Positions 1-5,596 of a stretch of 9,604 nt of DNA are shown here, one piece after another. Source of the DNA: Hyphomicrobiales bacterium (GTDB lineage Bacteria > Pseudomonadota > Alphaproteobacteria > Rhizobiales > Xanthobacteraceae). Each line of letters opens with the position of its first letter. Within the stretch, counting starts at the first letter, position 1. A program made the translations under genes and the position numbers. The notes below the pieces were generated by a model, which was not told the DNA's origin, ran no database searches, and saw only the letters and a list, made by a program, of their open reading frames with translations. The stretch spans positions 1-9,604 of the forward strand of contig JACQDO010000248.1 of assembly GCA_016201085.1 (NCBI GenBank), written 5' to 3'.

Positions 1-137
1 GCAACCTTGTCGAACGGTTCTTCAATCAGCTCAAACACTTCCGAGCCATCGCCACGCGTTATGACAAACTCGCCAGAAATTTTCTCGCCGGCGTGCAATT
101 AGCCGCCGCTACGATCCTGCTCAACTGAAGACAGGCC
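1..137 (+). mobile_element. Right end of an IS5-family insertion sequence (partial)
   Basis: The window opens inside a transposase gene that ends at 128. A short tail finishing in ACAGGCCC (130-137) follows before unrelated chromosomal sequence begins. Bases 139-141 (TAA) would fit a TNA-type target duplication, as made by some IS5-family groups. The left end, most of the transposase and the other inverted repeat lie outside the window, so the exact boundary is inferred and not proven. Confidence 0.5.
3..128 (+). CDS. IS5-family transposase, C-terminal fragment
   Basis: This is the last 41 codons of a DDE transposase that moves the insertion sequence by cut-and-paste chemistry. The visible residues begin NLVERFFNQLKHFR and continue through ATRYDKLARNFLAGV to a TGA stop. 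The pattern VERFFNxLKxFRxIATRYDKLAxNFL is the hallmark of the C-terminal catalytic region of IS5/IS1031-type transposases and carries the E of the DDE triad (fourth visible residue). The start and the two catalytic aspartates lie upstream of the window. The reading frame is open to the edge, so the gene may be intact. It may be the second ORF of a two-frame transposase, which cannot be judged here. Confidence 0.8.
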   Translation, partial: NLVERFFNQLKHFRAIATRYDKLARNFLAGVQLAAATILLN

Positions 138-299
138 CTAATAGATCGCCAGATATTTCAGCAGCGACAGGACGCCGATGATGATGACGATCACGCGCAC
201 AATCTGCTTGGCGCGGCCGTCGATCGGCAACATGTTGACCAGGTAAAGCACCAGGATGATGACAAGAAACGTAATAAGGATGCTGATCAAAAGACCCAT
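138..299 (-). CDS. Thivi_2564-family small membrane protein, 53 aa
   Basis: A 53-residue protein starting MGLLISILITFLVIIL and ending LLKYLAIY. Two hydrophobic helices (about residues 3-22 and 34-50) flank a short polar turn containing NMLPIDGRAKQI, so it should form a helical hairpin in the inner membrane. The pattern LYLVNMLPxDGRAKQI matches what I recall of the widespread Thivi_2564 family of tiny membrane proteins, whose function is unknown. The upstream GGGGGCGG may serve as a ribosome-binding site. The stop codon lies exactly at the inferred edge of the insertion sequence, so its last base may come from the IS. The protein nevertheless looks full length for the family. Confidence 0.75.
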   Translation of the reverse strand: MGLLISILITFLVIILVLYLVNMLPIDGRAKQIVRVIVIIIGVLSLLKYLAIY

Positions 300-323
300 G
301 GCCGCCCCCGTTTAATGCCACAT

Positions 324-340
324 GCGTGGCGTTGCCACGC
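324..340. repeat. Perfect inverted repeat (7-bp stem, 3-nt loop)
   Basis: GCGTGGC, loop GTT, GCCACGC. It lies between the stop of the 77-aa gene (449) and the start of the 53-aa membrane protein (299), both on the minus strand. No T-run follows on either strand, so a rho-independent terminator is doubtful. It may fold in the transcript or end the upstream gene weakly. Confidence 0.4.
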
Positions 341-448
341 TAATAATCGCGTCGCTACCGAAAAGTTCCATCGGCCGAATGGGGACCACGCGCCGCGCGC
401 GATCGCCATTGGCCTGAGCGATGGATTGCTGGTCGTGAGCCGGCGGAA

Positions 449-682
449 TTAACGCCAGCCGGGCGGCGAGGTTCTTACGCTACCCCATCCGACCTTCTTA
501 CCCTTGCTCCATCCCGGCGGGACATGAGCGCCGTGCCAGCCGGTTTTATGGCCTTGACTGAAGCCATGCGGAGCACCACCGCCGCCGCCCGGTCCTTTGG
601 CCGATGCGATCGTGACGGTTGAGGCGGCGAAGGTGAGGGCCAAGGCGGCAATCGCCGCCATGCGCGGAAGCGATGCGCACAT
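449..682 (-). CDS. Small secreted glycine-rich protein with GW repeats, 77 aa
   Basis: A short exported protein of unknown function. Residues 1-28 form a signal peptide: a hydrophobic core around AAIAALALTFAAS and an ASA cleavage motif before KGPGG. The mature part is about 49 residues, rich in Gly, His, Lys and Trp. It contains two copies of S-x-G-x-K-x-G-W (SQGHKTGW, residues 42-49; SKGKKVGW, 59-66) and two PPGW motifs (55-58 and 73-76). Small basic secreted proteins of this style are common in Bradyrhizobium-like genomes and are usually left as hypothetical. The ATG start is secured by an AGGAGG five bases upstream. It follows the lipoprotein gene after 96 nt on the same strand and may be co-transcribed with it. 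Confidence 0.75.
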   Translation of the reverse strand: MCASLPRMAAIAALALTFAASTVTIASAKGPGGGGGAPHGFSQGHKTGWHGAHVPPGWSKGKKVGWGSVRTSPPGWR

Positions 683-687
683 TTCTG

Positions 688-693
688 CCTCCT
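688..693 (-). promoter_or_regulatory. Consensus Shine-Dalgarno for the 77-aa gene
   Basis: AGGAGG on the minus strand, five bases before the ATG at 682. It fixes the start of the small secreted protein and argues that this short gene is real. Confidence 0.75.
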
Positions 694-778
694 GTATCTA
701 TTTCAAGTTTGGGATCAACGTTTTGGCCGAGCCGACGTTCCTCAAAGAGAGTCGGTAAGTTCCCAACCGCGGCTCGCC

Positions 779-1153
779 TCAACGAACGGCGTTGTCGCTC
801 ATCCGCGCGCCCGGCACGAATTTGCATTGCTTTTCGGCGGCGACACGGCGCAATTCAACCATCTCGCCGCGCAGCTCGAGATATTCCGGCCGATAAGCCA
901 CGCTGCTGACCAACTGCCCGCCCGAGCCCGCGCCGGCCTTCGCCATCAGCCCTTCCAGTTCGTGTTGACGTGCGAGATTGGCATTCGTCCTGTCGGCAAT
1001 CTCATCGCACTTGTAGAGCACATATTTGCCGGGCGCGAAAAACACGCGGCCGAGATTCTCGTCCGATGAACCGCCGGACGAGGCGCAGCCCGACAGCATC
1101 GCCGCCAGCAGGGCGATGGTAACGAGAGACCGCGATTTTCCGCTGTCGGTCAT
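779..1153 (-). CDS. Outer-envelope lipoprotein, 124 aa, function unknown
   Basis: Starting from the ATG at 1153, the protein begins MTDSGKSRSLVTIALLAAML and has a lipobox LSGC (residues 20-23), so Cys23 is the probable lipidation site. A Gly/Ser-rich linker follows, then a conserved-looking stretch FFAPGKYVLYKCDEI (38-52), a charged helical segment (about 55-72), a YRPEYLELRGEMVELRR helix (87-103) and a second cysteine near the end. Cys49 and Cys110 could form a disulfide. Proteins with the pattern PGKYxLYxC...YRPEYxxxRGE...AAEKxC are familiar from Bradyrhizobium relatives as uncharacterised lipoproteins. The frame extends upstream to a TTG at 1213, but that extension is not signal-like and the ATG places the lipobox properly. 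Upstream SD is weak. Confidence 0.72.
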   Translation of the reverse strand: MTDSGKSRSLVTIALLAAMLSGCASSGGSSDENLGRVFFAPGKYVLYKCDEIADRTNANLARQHELEGLMAKAGAGSGGQLVSSVAYRPEYLELRGEMVELRRVAAEKQCKFVPGARMSDNAVR

Positions 1154-1368
1154 TTCCGCGAAAATTCCGAACGCGCCGTTTCGATTGCCATGGCAGGGAT
1201 GCCGGGAAACCAAAACCCCACCCTAAGCTATTGCAACATATCGACATATTTTAGACCAGTCAGCATCTTGTACAGCGCTTTGTGTAATGGTTTGAGATGT
1301 GAGCACCTGTCGAGCGGAACGACTCCACATCGATGGGGACAGATCGGTTTATAGGTATCCTTAAACCC

Positions 1369-1968
1369 ATGAATAATTCTTGCCGCGCCTCGATATTCGT
1401 TCGGATCTTGGCCGCGCTTGCGCTCCTGTGCGTATCGACGCACGCGCTGTCGGAGCCATTGGTCGACGCCTTCGTTGCGCGTTTGGGCGAATCCATGCGC
1501 GCCATTCGCGTGCAGGCGAAAGGCAATGCCGATCTCACGCGCGCCGGCTGTCGCGATCTCCTGAGCCAGTTGCTTGCGCTCGATGTGATGGCGCGTCGTT
1601 CGGCCGGTGAAGCCTGGGACAAAATGACGAACGTGCAGCGCGACGCCTTTCGTGCGGCCTTCGCCGAGCGCATGGCGTCCGAATGCGTACGCAGTTACTC
1701 CGATTACAATGGCGATGCGATCGAACCGGTCGGGGTGCGCGCGATGCAGGACGGCGACAAAATGGCAACCGTGCGCTTCGGCGCGGAGGCCGACAATGGC
1801 AAGCGTATCACCTGGCGGCTGCGCCAAATCGATGCCGAGACGTGGCGTGTCGTCGACGTGATCGTGGAAGGAAGCAGCGCCGTGCTCACGGCCCGCAACG
1901 AGTACGCCGCAATCCTGCAAAGCCACAACGGCAATATCGAAGCGCTGCTTGCTTCGATGCGGAAATAG
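1369..1968 (+). CDS. MlaC/Ttg2D-family periplasmic lipid-binding protein
   Basis: A secreted protein of 199 residues in the MlaC/Ttg2 family (PF05494), whose known members carry phospholipids across the periplasm. Residues 1-28 are a signal peptide (positive CRASIFVR, then ILAALALLCVSTHALS). Family marks are DVMARRSAGEAWDKMTNVQR (72-91), AFAERMASECVRSYSDYNGD (97-116) and the C-terminal WRVVDVIVEG (159-168) with the EYAAIL helix after it. Length fits the family. An in-frame ATG at 1333 would add 12 residues; I prefer 1369 because the signal peptide then begins normally, but neither has a strong SD. It is the first gene of a tight operon: the ATPase starts six bases after its stop. Its partners here are MacB-type and not MlaE/MlaD, which is unusual. 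HpnM of hopanoid-producing bacteria belongs to the same family, but no hpn genes are visible. Confidence 0.85.
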   Translation: MNNSCRASIFVRILAALALLCVSTHALSEPLVDAFVARLGESMRAIRVQAKGNADLTRAGCRDLLSQLLALDVMARRSAGEAWDKMTNVQRDAFRAAFAERMASECVRSYSDYNGDAIEPVGVRAMQDGDKMATVRFGAEADNGKRITWRLRQIDAETWRVVDVIVEGSSAVLTARNEYAAILQSHNGNIEALLASMRK

Positions 1969-1974
1969 CGATCC

Positions 1975-2724
1975 ATGTCTCTCCCGCACGAAACCGGCGC
2001 CCGATCGAAACCGGAACCATTGGTGCGGCTTGCCGGCGTCAGCCGCAGTTTCGACGGCGGCGCCGTGGTGGCGCTCGAGAACATCGATCTGACGATCGCG
2101 TCGGGAGAGTGCCTCGCCATCCTCGGGCCGAGCGGCAGCGGCAAGAGCAGCATCGTCAATATGCTGGCCGGCATCGATACCCCCTCCACCGGCCAGGTCT
2201 ATTGGAACGAACAGCCGATCGCCTTACGCAGGGACTGGACCCGGCTCCGGGGCGGCGAGATCGGCATTATTTTTCAGGAATTTAACTTGTTGCCGACGCT
2301 GACCGCGCTGGAGAACGTCGAGATGGCCCTGCTCGGACACGGCCATTCGCACGTCGAACGGCAGTCCCGCGCGTCGGCCGCGCTTGAGCGGGTTGGGCTT
2401 GCCCACCGCCTCCACCACCTGCCGCGGGCGCTCTCCGGCGGCGAACGCCAGCGCGTGGCGATCGCCCGCAGCATCGTCAATGCGCCGAAATTGCTGCTCG
2501 CCGACGAGCCGACCGGCAATCTCGACAGCGCCCATGCCGTGCTGGTCGCCGACATGCTCATCGGCCTGCAAGAGAGCACCGGCATGTCACTGGTACTCGT
2601 CACCCATGACGAGCGGCTTGCCACCCGCTGTCACCGCACCATCCGCATTCGCGACGGCCGCCTGGTGGTTGCGCCCGCGCAGCCGCCGACGATGACCGCA
2701 TCCACGCTGGAGCCCGCTCGATGA
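1975..2724 (+). CDS. ABC transporter ATPase, LolD/MacB type
   Basis: A 249-residue cytoplasmic nucleotide-binding subunit that powers the FtsX-like permease encoded next. All motifs are intact: Walker A GPSGSGKS (51-58), Q-loop Gln101 in FQEFNLLPTL, signature LSGGERQR (153-160), Walker B LLLADE (173-178) followed by PTGNLD, and switch His211 in LVTHD. The FQxFNLLPTLTALENV and ADEPTGNLD patterns are typical of the LolD/MacB/FtsE branch (type VII ABC systems), which pairs with four-helix permeases. The protein has a short N-terminal extension of about 15 residues and a Pro/Thr-rich tail after the ATPase core. Its stop overlaps the permease start as ATGA, so the two are translationally coupled. 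The substrate cannot be read from this subunit; its MlaC-like neighbour points to a lipid. Confidence 0.92.
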   Translation: MSLPHETGARSKPEPLVRLAGVSRSFDGGAVVALENIDLTIASGECLAILGPSGSGKSSIVNMLAGIDTPSTGQVYWNEQPIALRRDWTRLRGGEIGIIFQEFNLLPTLTALENVEMALLGHGHSHVERQSRASAALERVGLAHRLHHLPRALSGGERQRVAIARSIVNAPKLLLADEPTGNLDSAHAVLVADMLIGLQESTGMSLVLVTHDERLATRCHRTIRIRDGRLVVAPAQPPTMTASTLEPAR

Positions 2725-3839
2725 ATCTCGTCGGCCTTGCGGTGCGCAACTTGCGGCGGCGGCCGATCCGAACGGCGCTGTGCATTATCGGCATTGCGCT
2801 CGCGGTTGGCAGCGCACTGGCGCTTATCGCGCTCTCCTCGAGCATCAAGACCAGCAGCCAAGAGGGGATGGACGAAACCGGCGACGACCTCGTGGTCACG
2901 CAAAAGGGCGCGACCGACATGTTCGGCGGCTTTCTGCCCGATCAGCTCGAGGAGCGCGTCGCCCGCATCGCCAATGTCGCTCGCGCCTCAGGCGAGCTGT
3001 TCTTGTTCGCCGCTGGCGAACGCGACCGTCATATCCTCACCTTGGGGTGGCCGGAACAGAGCTACATGTGGAAGAACGTTCCGCTGCGCGAGGGCCGCCT
3101 GCCGGCCGCCGGCGAGCGGAACGTGGCGATCCTCGGCGATGCGGTGGCCGAGGGGCTCGGCAAGCGCATCGGGGACGAGGTCGAGATTCTCGACCAGCGG
3201 TTCCGCGTCATCGCGATCGCCAAGTACAAATCGATCGTCAACCGCGGCAGCATGATGGTTCCCCTGCGCGACCTGCAGGAAGCCACCTACCGGCCGCGCC
3301 AGGTCTCGATGATTCACGTGAGCCTGCGCCGCGGCATTTCGGCCGCCGAGATCGACGCCGTTAAACGGGACATCACCGATATCGGGCGCGTCATCGTCTC
3401 GACCACCAGCGAGGCGCTGGGCGGCGACCGAAACCTGGCGGTACTCGATGCGGTGTCGCTGGCGATTTCGATCATCGCCCTCATCATGGGCGTGCTCAAC
3501 GTGCTCAACTCTTTGCTCATGGCGATCCAAGAACGCACGCGCGAGATCGGCATCGTCGCCGCCATCGGCTGGAGCGATGCCCGCATCATGTCCTCGATCG
3601 TTATCGAAGGCTTGCTGATGTGCGCGCTCGGCTGCGTGCTCGGCGTTTGCCTGAGCTTCCTCGCGTCGTTGCTGTTTCCGATTATCCCGGCGATCGGCAA
3701 CTACATCGAGTTCAAGCCGACGCCCGCGCTCATCGCCATCACCATCGCCGCGACCGTGGCGCTCTGCACCGTCGGCTCGCTCTATCCGGCCTGGCGCGCC
3801 GTCCGCCTGGTACCCGCCGAGGCGCTACGCCGCATCTGA
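2721..3839 (+). CDS. FtsX/MacB-type ABC transporter permease
   Basis: A 372-residue inner-membrane permease of the type VII fold. TM1 is about residues 18-40 (ALCIIGIALAVGSALALIAL), followed by a roughly 200-residue periplasmic domain, then TM2 (about 244-269), TM3 (about 292-320) and TM4 (about 335-356). The FtsX-domain signature QERTREIGIVAAIGWS (270-285) lies just after TM2, and the protein ends YPAWRAVRLVPAEALRRI, the usual end of this family. Such permeases do not move substrate through the membrane by a classic channel; in MacB and LolCDE they drive or release periplasmic substrates by mechanotransmission. The gene starts inside the ATPase stop codon (ATGA). With a MlaC-like carrier first in the operon, release or loading of a lipid in the periplasm is my inference. 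Confidence 0.9.
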   Translation: MNLVGLAVRNLRRRPIRTALCIIGIALAVGSALALIALSSSIKTSSQEGMDETGDDLVVTQKGATDMFGGFLPDQLEERVARIANVARASGELFLFAAGERDRHILTLGWPEQSYMWKNVPLREGRLPAAGERNVAILGDAVAEGLGKRIGDEVEILDQRFRVIAIAKYKSIVNRGSMMVPLRDLQEATYRPRQVSMIHVSLRRGISAAEIDAVKRDITDIGRVIVSTTSEALGGDRNLAVLDAVSLAISIIALIMGVLNVLNSLLMAIQERTREIGIVAAIGWSDARIMSSIVIEGLLMCALGCVLGVCLSFLASLLFPIIPAIGNYIEFKPTPALIAITIAATVALCTVGSLYPAWRAVRLVPAEALRRI

Positions 3840-3867
3840 TCGATTGCGCGCGTTGCCCGGTGCACTA

Positions 3868-4443
3868 CTACTTGATCAATTTCGAGATCACGCCGATAAG
3901 CGGACCTTCGTCCGCATCAAAGCTAGCAATCGTCGCCTTCAACATCGCCTCTGGCTTCAGCTTGTCCATATCAAACGGATGACCGGCTTGATCCGCGAGC
4001 AAGGCGAGGAAAGACAGTTGTGTACGTCCATTGCCCTCCCGAAATGGATGGATGGCATTGAGCTCCGCCAGAAAATGCGCGGCCTTCTTCGCGAATGCAC
4101 TCTTACCGAGGCCCTTTAGGTGCTTTTCCTTGGCCAGCCACACAAACAAAACCGACATCTGCTTGTTGATGTTTTCGGGAAAGCAAAACCAGTTGCCGTC
4201 CTTCGCGATACGCACTTTCCTAATCTCTCGCGCCCAGTCGCAGACATCCTGGAACAAGTGCCGGTGAATGGCGCGATAGTGCTGGTCGTCTAGGCGGCCT
4301 GCCGGCAGCGGTTCGCTTGCCCGTTGTGCTGTGATTTCGGCTTCGAAGTCAGCGAGCTCATCGGGGTCTTGAAGGTCGAGCTTGTTCTTAAGGATCGCCG
4401 TTCCTGGGTGGCAGTAAATTGTATCTGCCGCGACCTCGTACAT
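3868..4443 (-). CDS. Fic-family protein, probable AMPylating toxin
   Basis: A 191-residue protein with a complete Fic core, HPFREGNGR at residues 132-140. His132 is the predicted catalytic base, and the E-G-N-G-R stretch should bind the nucleotide phosphates and magnesium. Fic enzymes usually transfer AMP from ATP to a hydroxyl side chain on a target protein; bacterial toxins of this kind hit DNA gyrase and topoisomerase IV in studied cases. The N-terminus (YCHPGTAILKNKLDL) is typical of compact class I Fic proteins. No inhibitory helix is apparent within the protein, so inhibition should come from a separate antitoxin, and a candidate lies directly upstream. The ATG at 4443 has only a weak AAAGG 12 bases upstream, consistent with coupling to antitoxin translation. 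It converges on the ABC permease gene, 28 nt away. Confidence 0.9.
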   Translation of the reverse strand: MYEVAADTIYCHPGTAILKNKLDLQDPDELADFEAEITAQRASEPLPAGRLDDQHYRAIHRHLFQDVCDWAREIRKVRIAKDGNWFCFPENINKQMSVLFVWLAKEKHLKGLGKSAFAKKAAHFLAELNAIHPFREGNGRTQLSFLALLADQAGHPFDMDKLKPEAMLKATIASFDADEGPLIGVISKLIK

Positions 4444-4700
4444 GCCAAGCTTAAGCCTTTGCGATAGGCACGGATAATTGTGCTGCGGCGTTCCTCGGCG
4501 GAGGTCCCCCGTCGCTCGAATTCGGCTATCCGGGCGGTCATTCGCTCATTCAGAATAATTCCTTCGACCGCGCTGATCTTCTCAAAGCGCTGTCTCCCGA
4601 TAACGGGACCTAATTGCCGACCGCGCACAACTTTTAACGGCGCTTTCTTGGCTGAGCGCTTTTTGGACGCACGCTTGCTTGCTGAAGCTCGTTTCTTCAT
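4290..4700 (-). CDS. Probable Fic antitoxin, possibly frameshifted at the 3' end
   Basis: The open frame from the ATG at 4700 gives 136 residues: a lysine-rich head (MKKRASASKRASKKRSAKK), then FEKISAVEGIILNERM (39-54) and FERRGTSAEERRSTIIRAYRKG (61-82). Class I Fic antitoxins inhibit through a helix with (S/T)xxxE(G/N), the Glu pairing with an Fic arginine. Here Glu46-Gly47 fit, but the Ser is three and not four residues before the Glu. From about residue 83 the frame runs 154 nt into the fic gene with no antitoxin-like character. One base fewer in the GG at 4456-4457 would end the protein RKA-stop at 4451-4453, seven bases before the fic ATG. So the true product may be about 82 residues. The frame also extends upstream to 4748, but the ATG at 4700 fits the basic start better. 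Confidence 0.7.
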   Translation of the reverse strand: MKKRASASKRASKKRSAKKAPLKVVRGRQLGPVIGRQRFEKISAVEGIILNERMTARIAEFERRGTSAEERRSTIIRAYRKGLSLACTRSRQIQFTATQERRSLRTSSTFKTPMSSLTSKPKSQHNGQANRCRQAA

Positions 4701-4706
4701 GGAGGA

Positions 4707-4715
4707 ATCATACCA
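4707..4715 (-). promoter_or_regulatory. Candidate extended -10 promoter for the antitoxin-fic pair
   Basis: TGGTATGAT on the minus strand matches an extended -10 element (TGn followed by a 5/6 match to TATAAT). It ends six bases before the antitoxin ATG at 4700, so transcription would begin about at the ATG and give a leaderless mRNA. This agrees with the absence of an SD there. No good -35 is seen. Confidence 0.3.
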
Positions 4716-4899
4716 CAAGTCAGCATTGACAGCATCCATCAACACCACTGGCGTGGCACTTTGGCGACACGGCGCTAGGGATCGTCACCGGACGGCCGAG
4801 ATGCGAAGTGGCTGGGGGCGAAGCCTACAGCCGTCCGATGCGCGTGATGGCCAACAGCGATCATTGTTCGACGTTTCCTCCCGCGCGCTTTGATTTACG

Positions 4900-4985
4900 T
4901 GGTGCGGACGGCCGGACTCGAACCGGCACGGGATTTCTCCCAAGGGATTTTAAGTCCCTTGCGTCTACCATTTCGCCACGTCCGC
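4900..4985 (-). tRNA. tRNA-Leu (anticodon TAA)
   Basis: A complete 86-nt cloverleaf including an encoded CCA end (4900-4902). The acceptor stem GCGGACG pairs with CGTCCGC. The anticodon arm is AGGGA / CTTAAAA / TCCCT, giving anticodon TAA (4950-4952), which reads UUA and UUG. A 15-nt variable arm containing GGGA...TCCC marks it as class II, as expected for leucine. The T-arm is GCCGG TTCGAGT CCGGC. No other tRNA sits beside it. The Fic module lies about 200 nt beyond its 3' end, a common site for integrative elements. Confidence 0.97.
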
Positions 4986-4997
4986 GTAGCACCTCAC

Positions 4998-5014
4998 CCG
5001 CCGCTGCGCGGCGG
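4998..5014. repeat. GC-only hairpin upstream of tRNA-Leu
   Basis: CCGCCGC, loop TGC, GCGGCGG: a perfect 7-bp stem. It lies between the cupin stop (5040) and the 5' end of the tRNA (4985), both on the minus strand. No T-run follows on either strand, so it could at most help end or process the cupin transcript before the tRNA. Confidence 0.3.
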
Positions 5015-5039
5015 TAGGCCCACGCGGCGGCGTTTCAAA

Positions 5040-5495
5040 CTAGGTCGATAACACGTGACCCCAGGCGGACGCCCAATCTTTGCCGCCGGCATCGGTCATC
5101 TTGCCGTCGCCCTCGAAGAATTTATTGGGCACCTGGAAGATCGCGATCATGGTGCCGCCCTGCGGACACCAGGCCACGTGCCGGCTCCCCGCGGGACGCC
5201 AGACGAATTCGCCGGGGCCGACGCTGAGCCCGGCATCGGGGCCTTCCTTGTCGACCAGCGAGCCCTCCAGCACGTAAGTCTGTTCGATCAGCACATGCTC
5301 GTGATCGGGCAACGTGGCGCCCGGCGCCATCTTGATCAGCACGGTGGCGAGCCCGCTCTTGGCGTCGAACAGCAGCGTCTTGGTTTCGCAGCCGGGAAAC
5401 CGCATCTTGTCCCACGGCATCTCGCTGGGGCGGACATGGTGCGAGCGCAGGTCGCGCATTGGCGTTGCGTCTTGCGTATTCGGCTTGACGTTCAT
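5040..5495 (-). CDS. Cupin-domain protein, 151 aa
   Basis: A single-domain cytoplasmic cupin. Both classic motifs are present. Motif 1, G(x)5HxH(x)3E(x)6G, runs from Gly59 to Gly78, with His65, His67 and Glu71 as metal ligands. Motif 2, G(x)5PxGxxH, runs from Gly95 to His106, giving the fourth ligand; the usual later Asn is Cys110. A bound Fe, Mn or Zn is therefore likely. The sequence suggests a small ChrR-like or dioxygenase-like cupin, but the reaction cannot be stated. The frame is open upstream to 5579, but the ATG at 5495 has a strong GGAGG six bases before it, and the extension runs into the palindromic repeat. It lies about 100 nt downstream of the TctC-type gene on the same strand and may share its transcript. 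Confidence 0.88.
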   Translation of the reverse strand: MNVKPNTQDATPMRDLRSHHVRPSEMPWDKMRFPGCETKTLLFDAKSGLATVLIKMAPGATLPDHEHVLIEQTYVLEGSLVDKEGPDAGLSVGPGEFVWRPAGSRHVAWCPQGGTMIAIFQVPNKFFEGDGKMTDAGGKDWASAWGHVLST

Positions 5496-5499
5496 GGCG

Positions 5500-5507
5500 C
5501 TCCTCCC
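5500..5507 (-). promoter_or_regulatory. Strong Shine-Dalgarno fixing the cupin start
   Basis: GGGAGGAG on the minus strand, with the GGAGG core six bases from the ATG at 5495. It rules against the longer frame starting near 5579. Confidence 0.75.
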
Positions 5508-5547
5508 TGCGGCTTGTTGCCTCGATAGTAGCGAAGTTTTTCTATTT

Positions 5548-5596
5548 GCGCATGACCTTTTCCGAAATCCGGTACCCACTTTTCGGGGTCATGCGC
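5548..5596. repeat. 49-bp interspersed palindrome, RIME-like
   Basis: Ten-base perfect outer arms GCGCATGACC (5548-5557) and GGTCATGCGC (5587-5596) enclose imperfect inner arms around TTTTCCGAAA and ACTTTTCGG, with GGTACC near the centre (5571-5576). From memory this resembles a palindrome family dispersed between genes in many Hyphomicrobiales genomes (related to the Rhizobium intergenic mosaic elements). Its edge base 5596 is also the last base of the TctC-type stop codon. In the transcript it would form a strong stem between the two genes, and may stabilise or attenuate the messenger. Confidence 0.75.

Noticed and set aside
1228..1989. 253-codon minus-strand open frame opposite the MlaC-like gene
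   Set aside because: It lies antisense to a gene with clear family motifs and a signal peptide, has no recognisable domain, and is the usual mirror frame of GC-rich coding DNA.
4726..4731. Perfect TTGACA on the plus strand
   Set aside because: No -10 element follows at 16-18 bases and no plus-strand gene lies downstream before the tRNA.
4789..4798. CGGACGGCCG matching part of the tRNA-Leu 3' region (4905-4914) as a possible attachment repeat
   Set aside because: Only ten GC-rich bases are shared and it lies too near the tRNA to bound an element; chance is a sufficient explanation.
4998..5014. GC hairpin as a rho-independent terminator
   Set aside because: No T-run follows on either strand, so it is listed only as a repeat.
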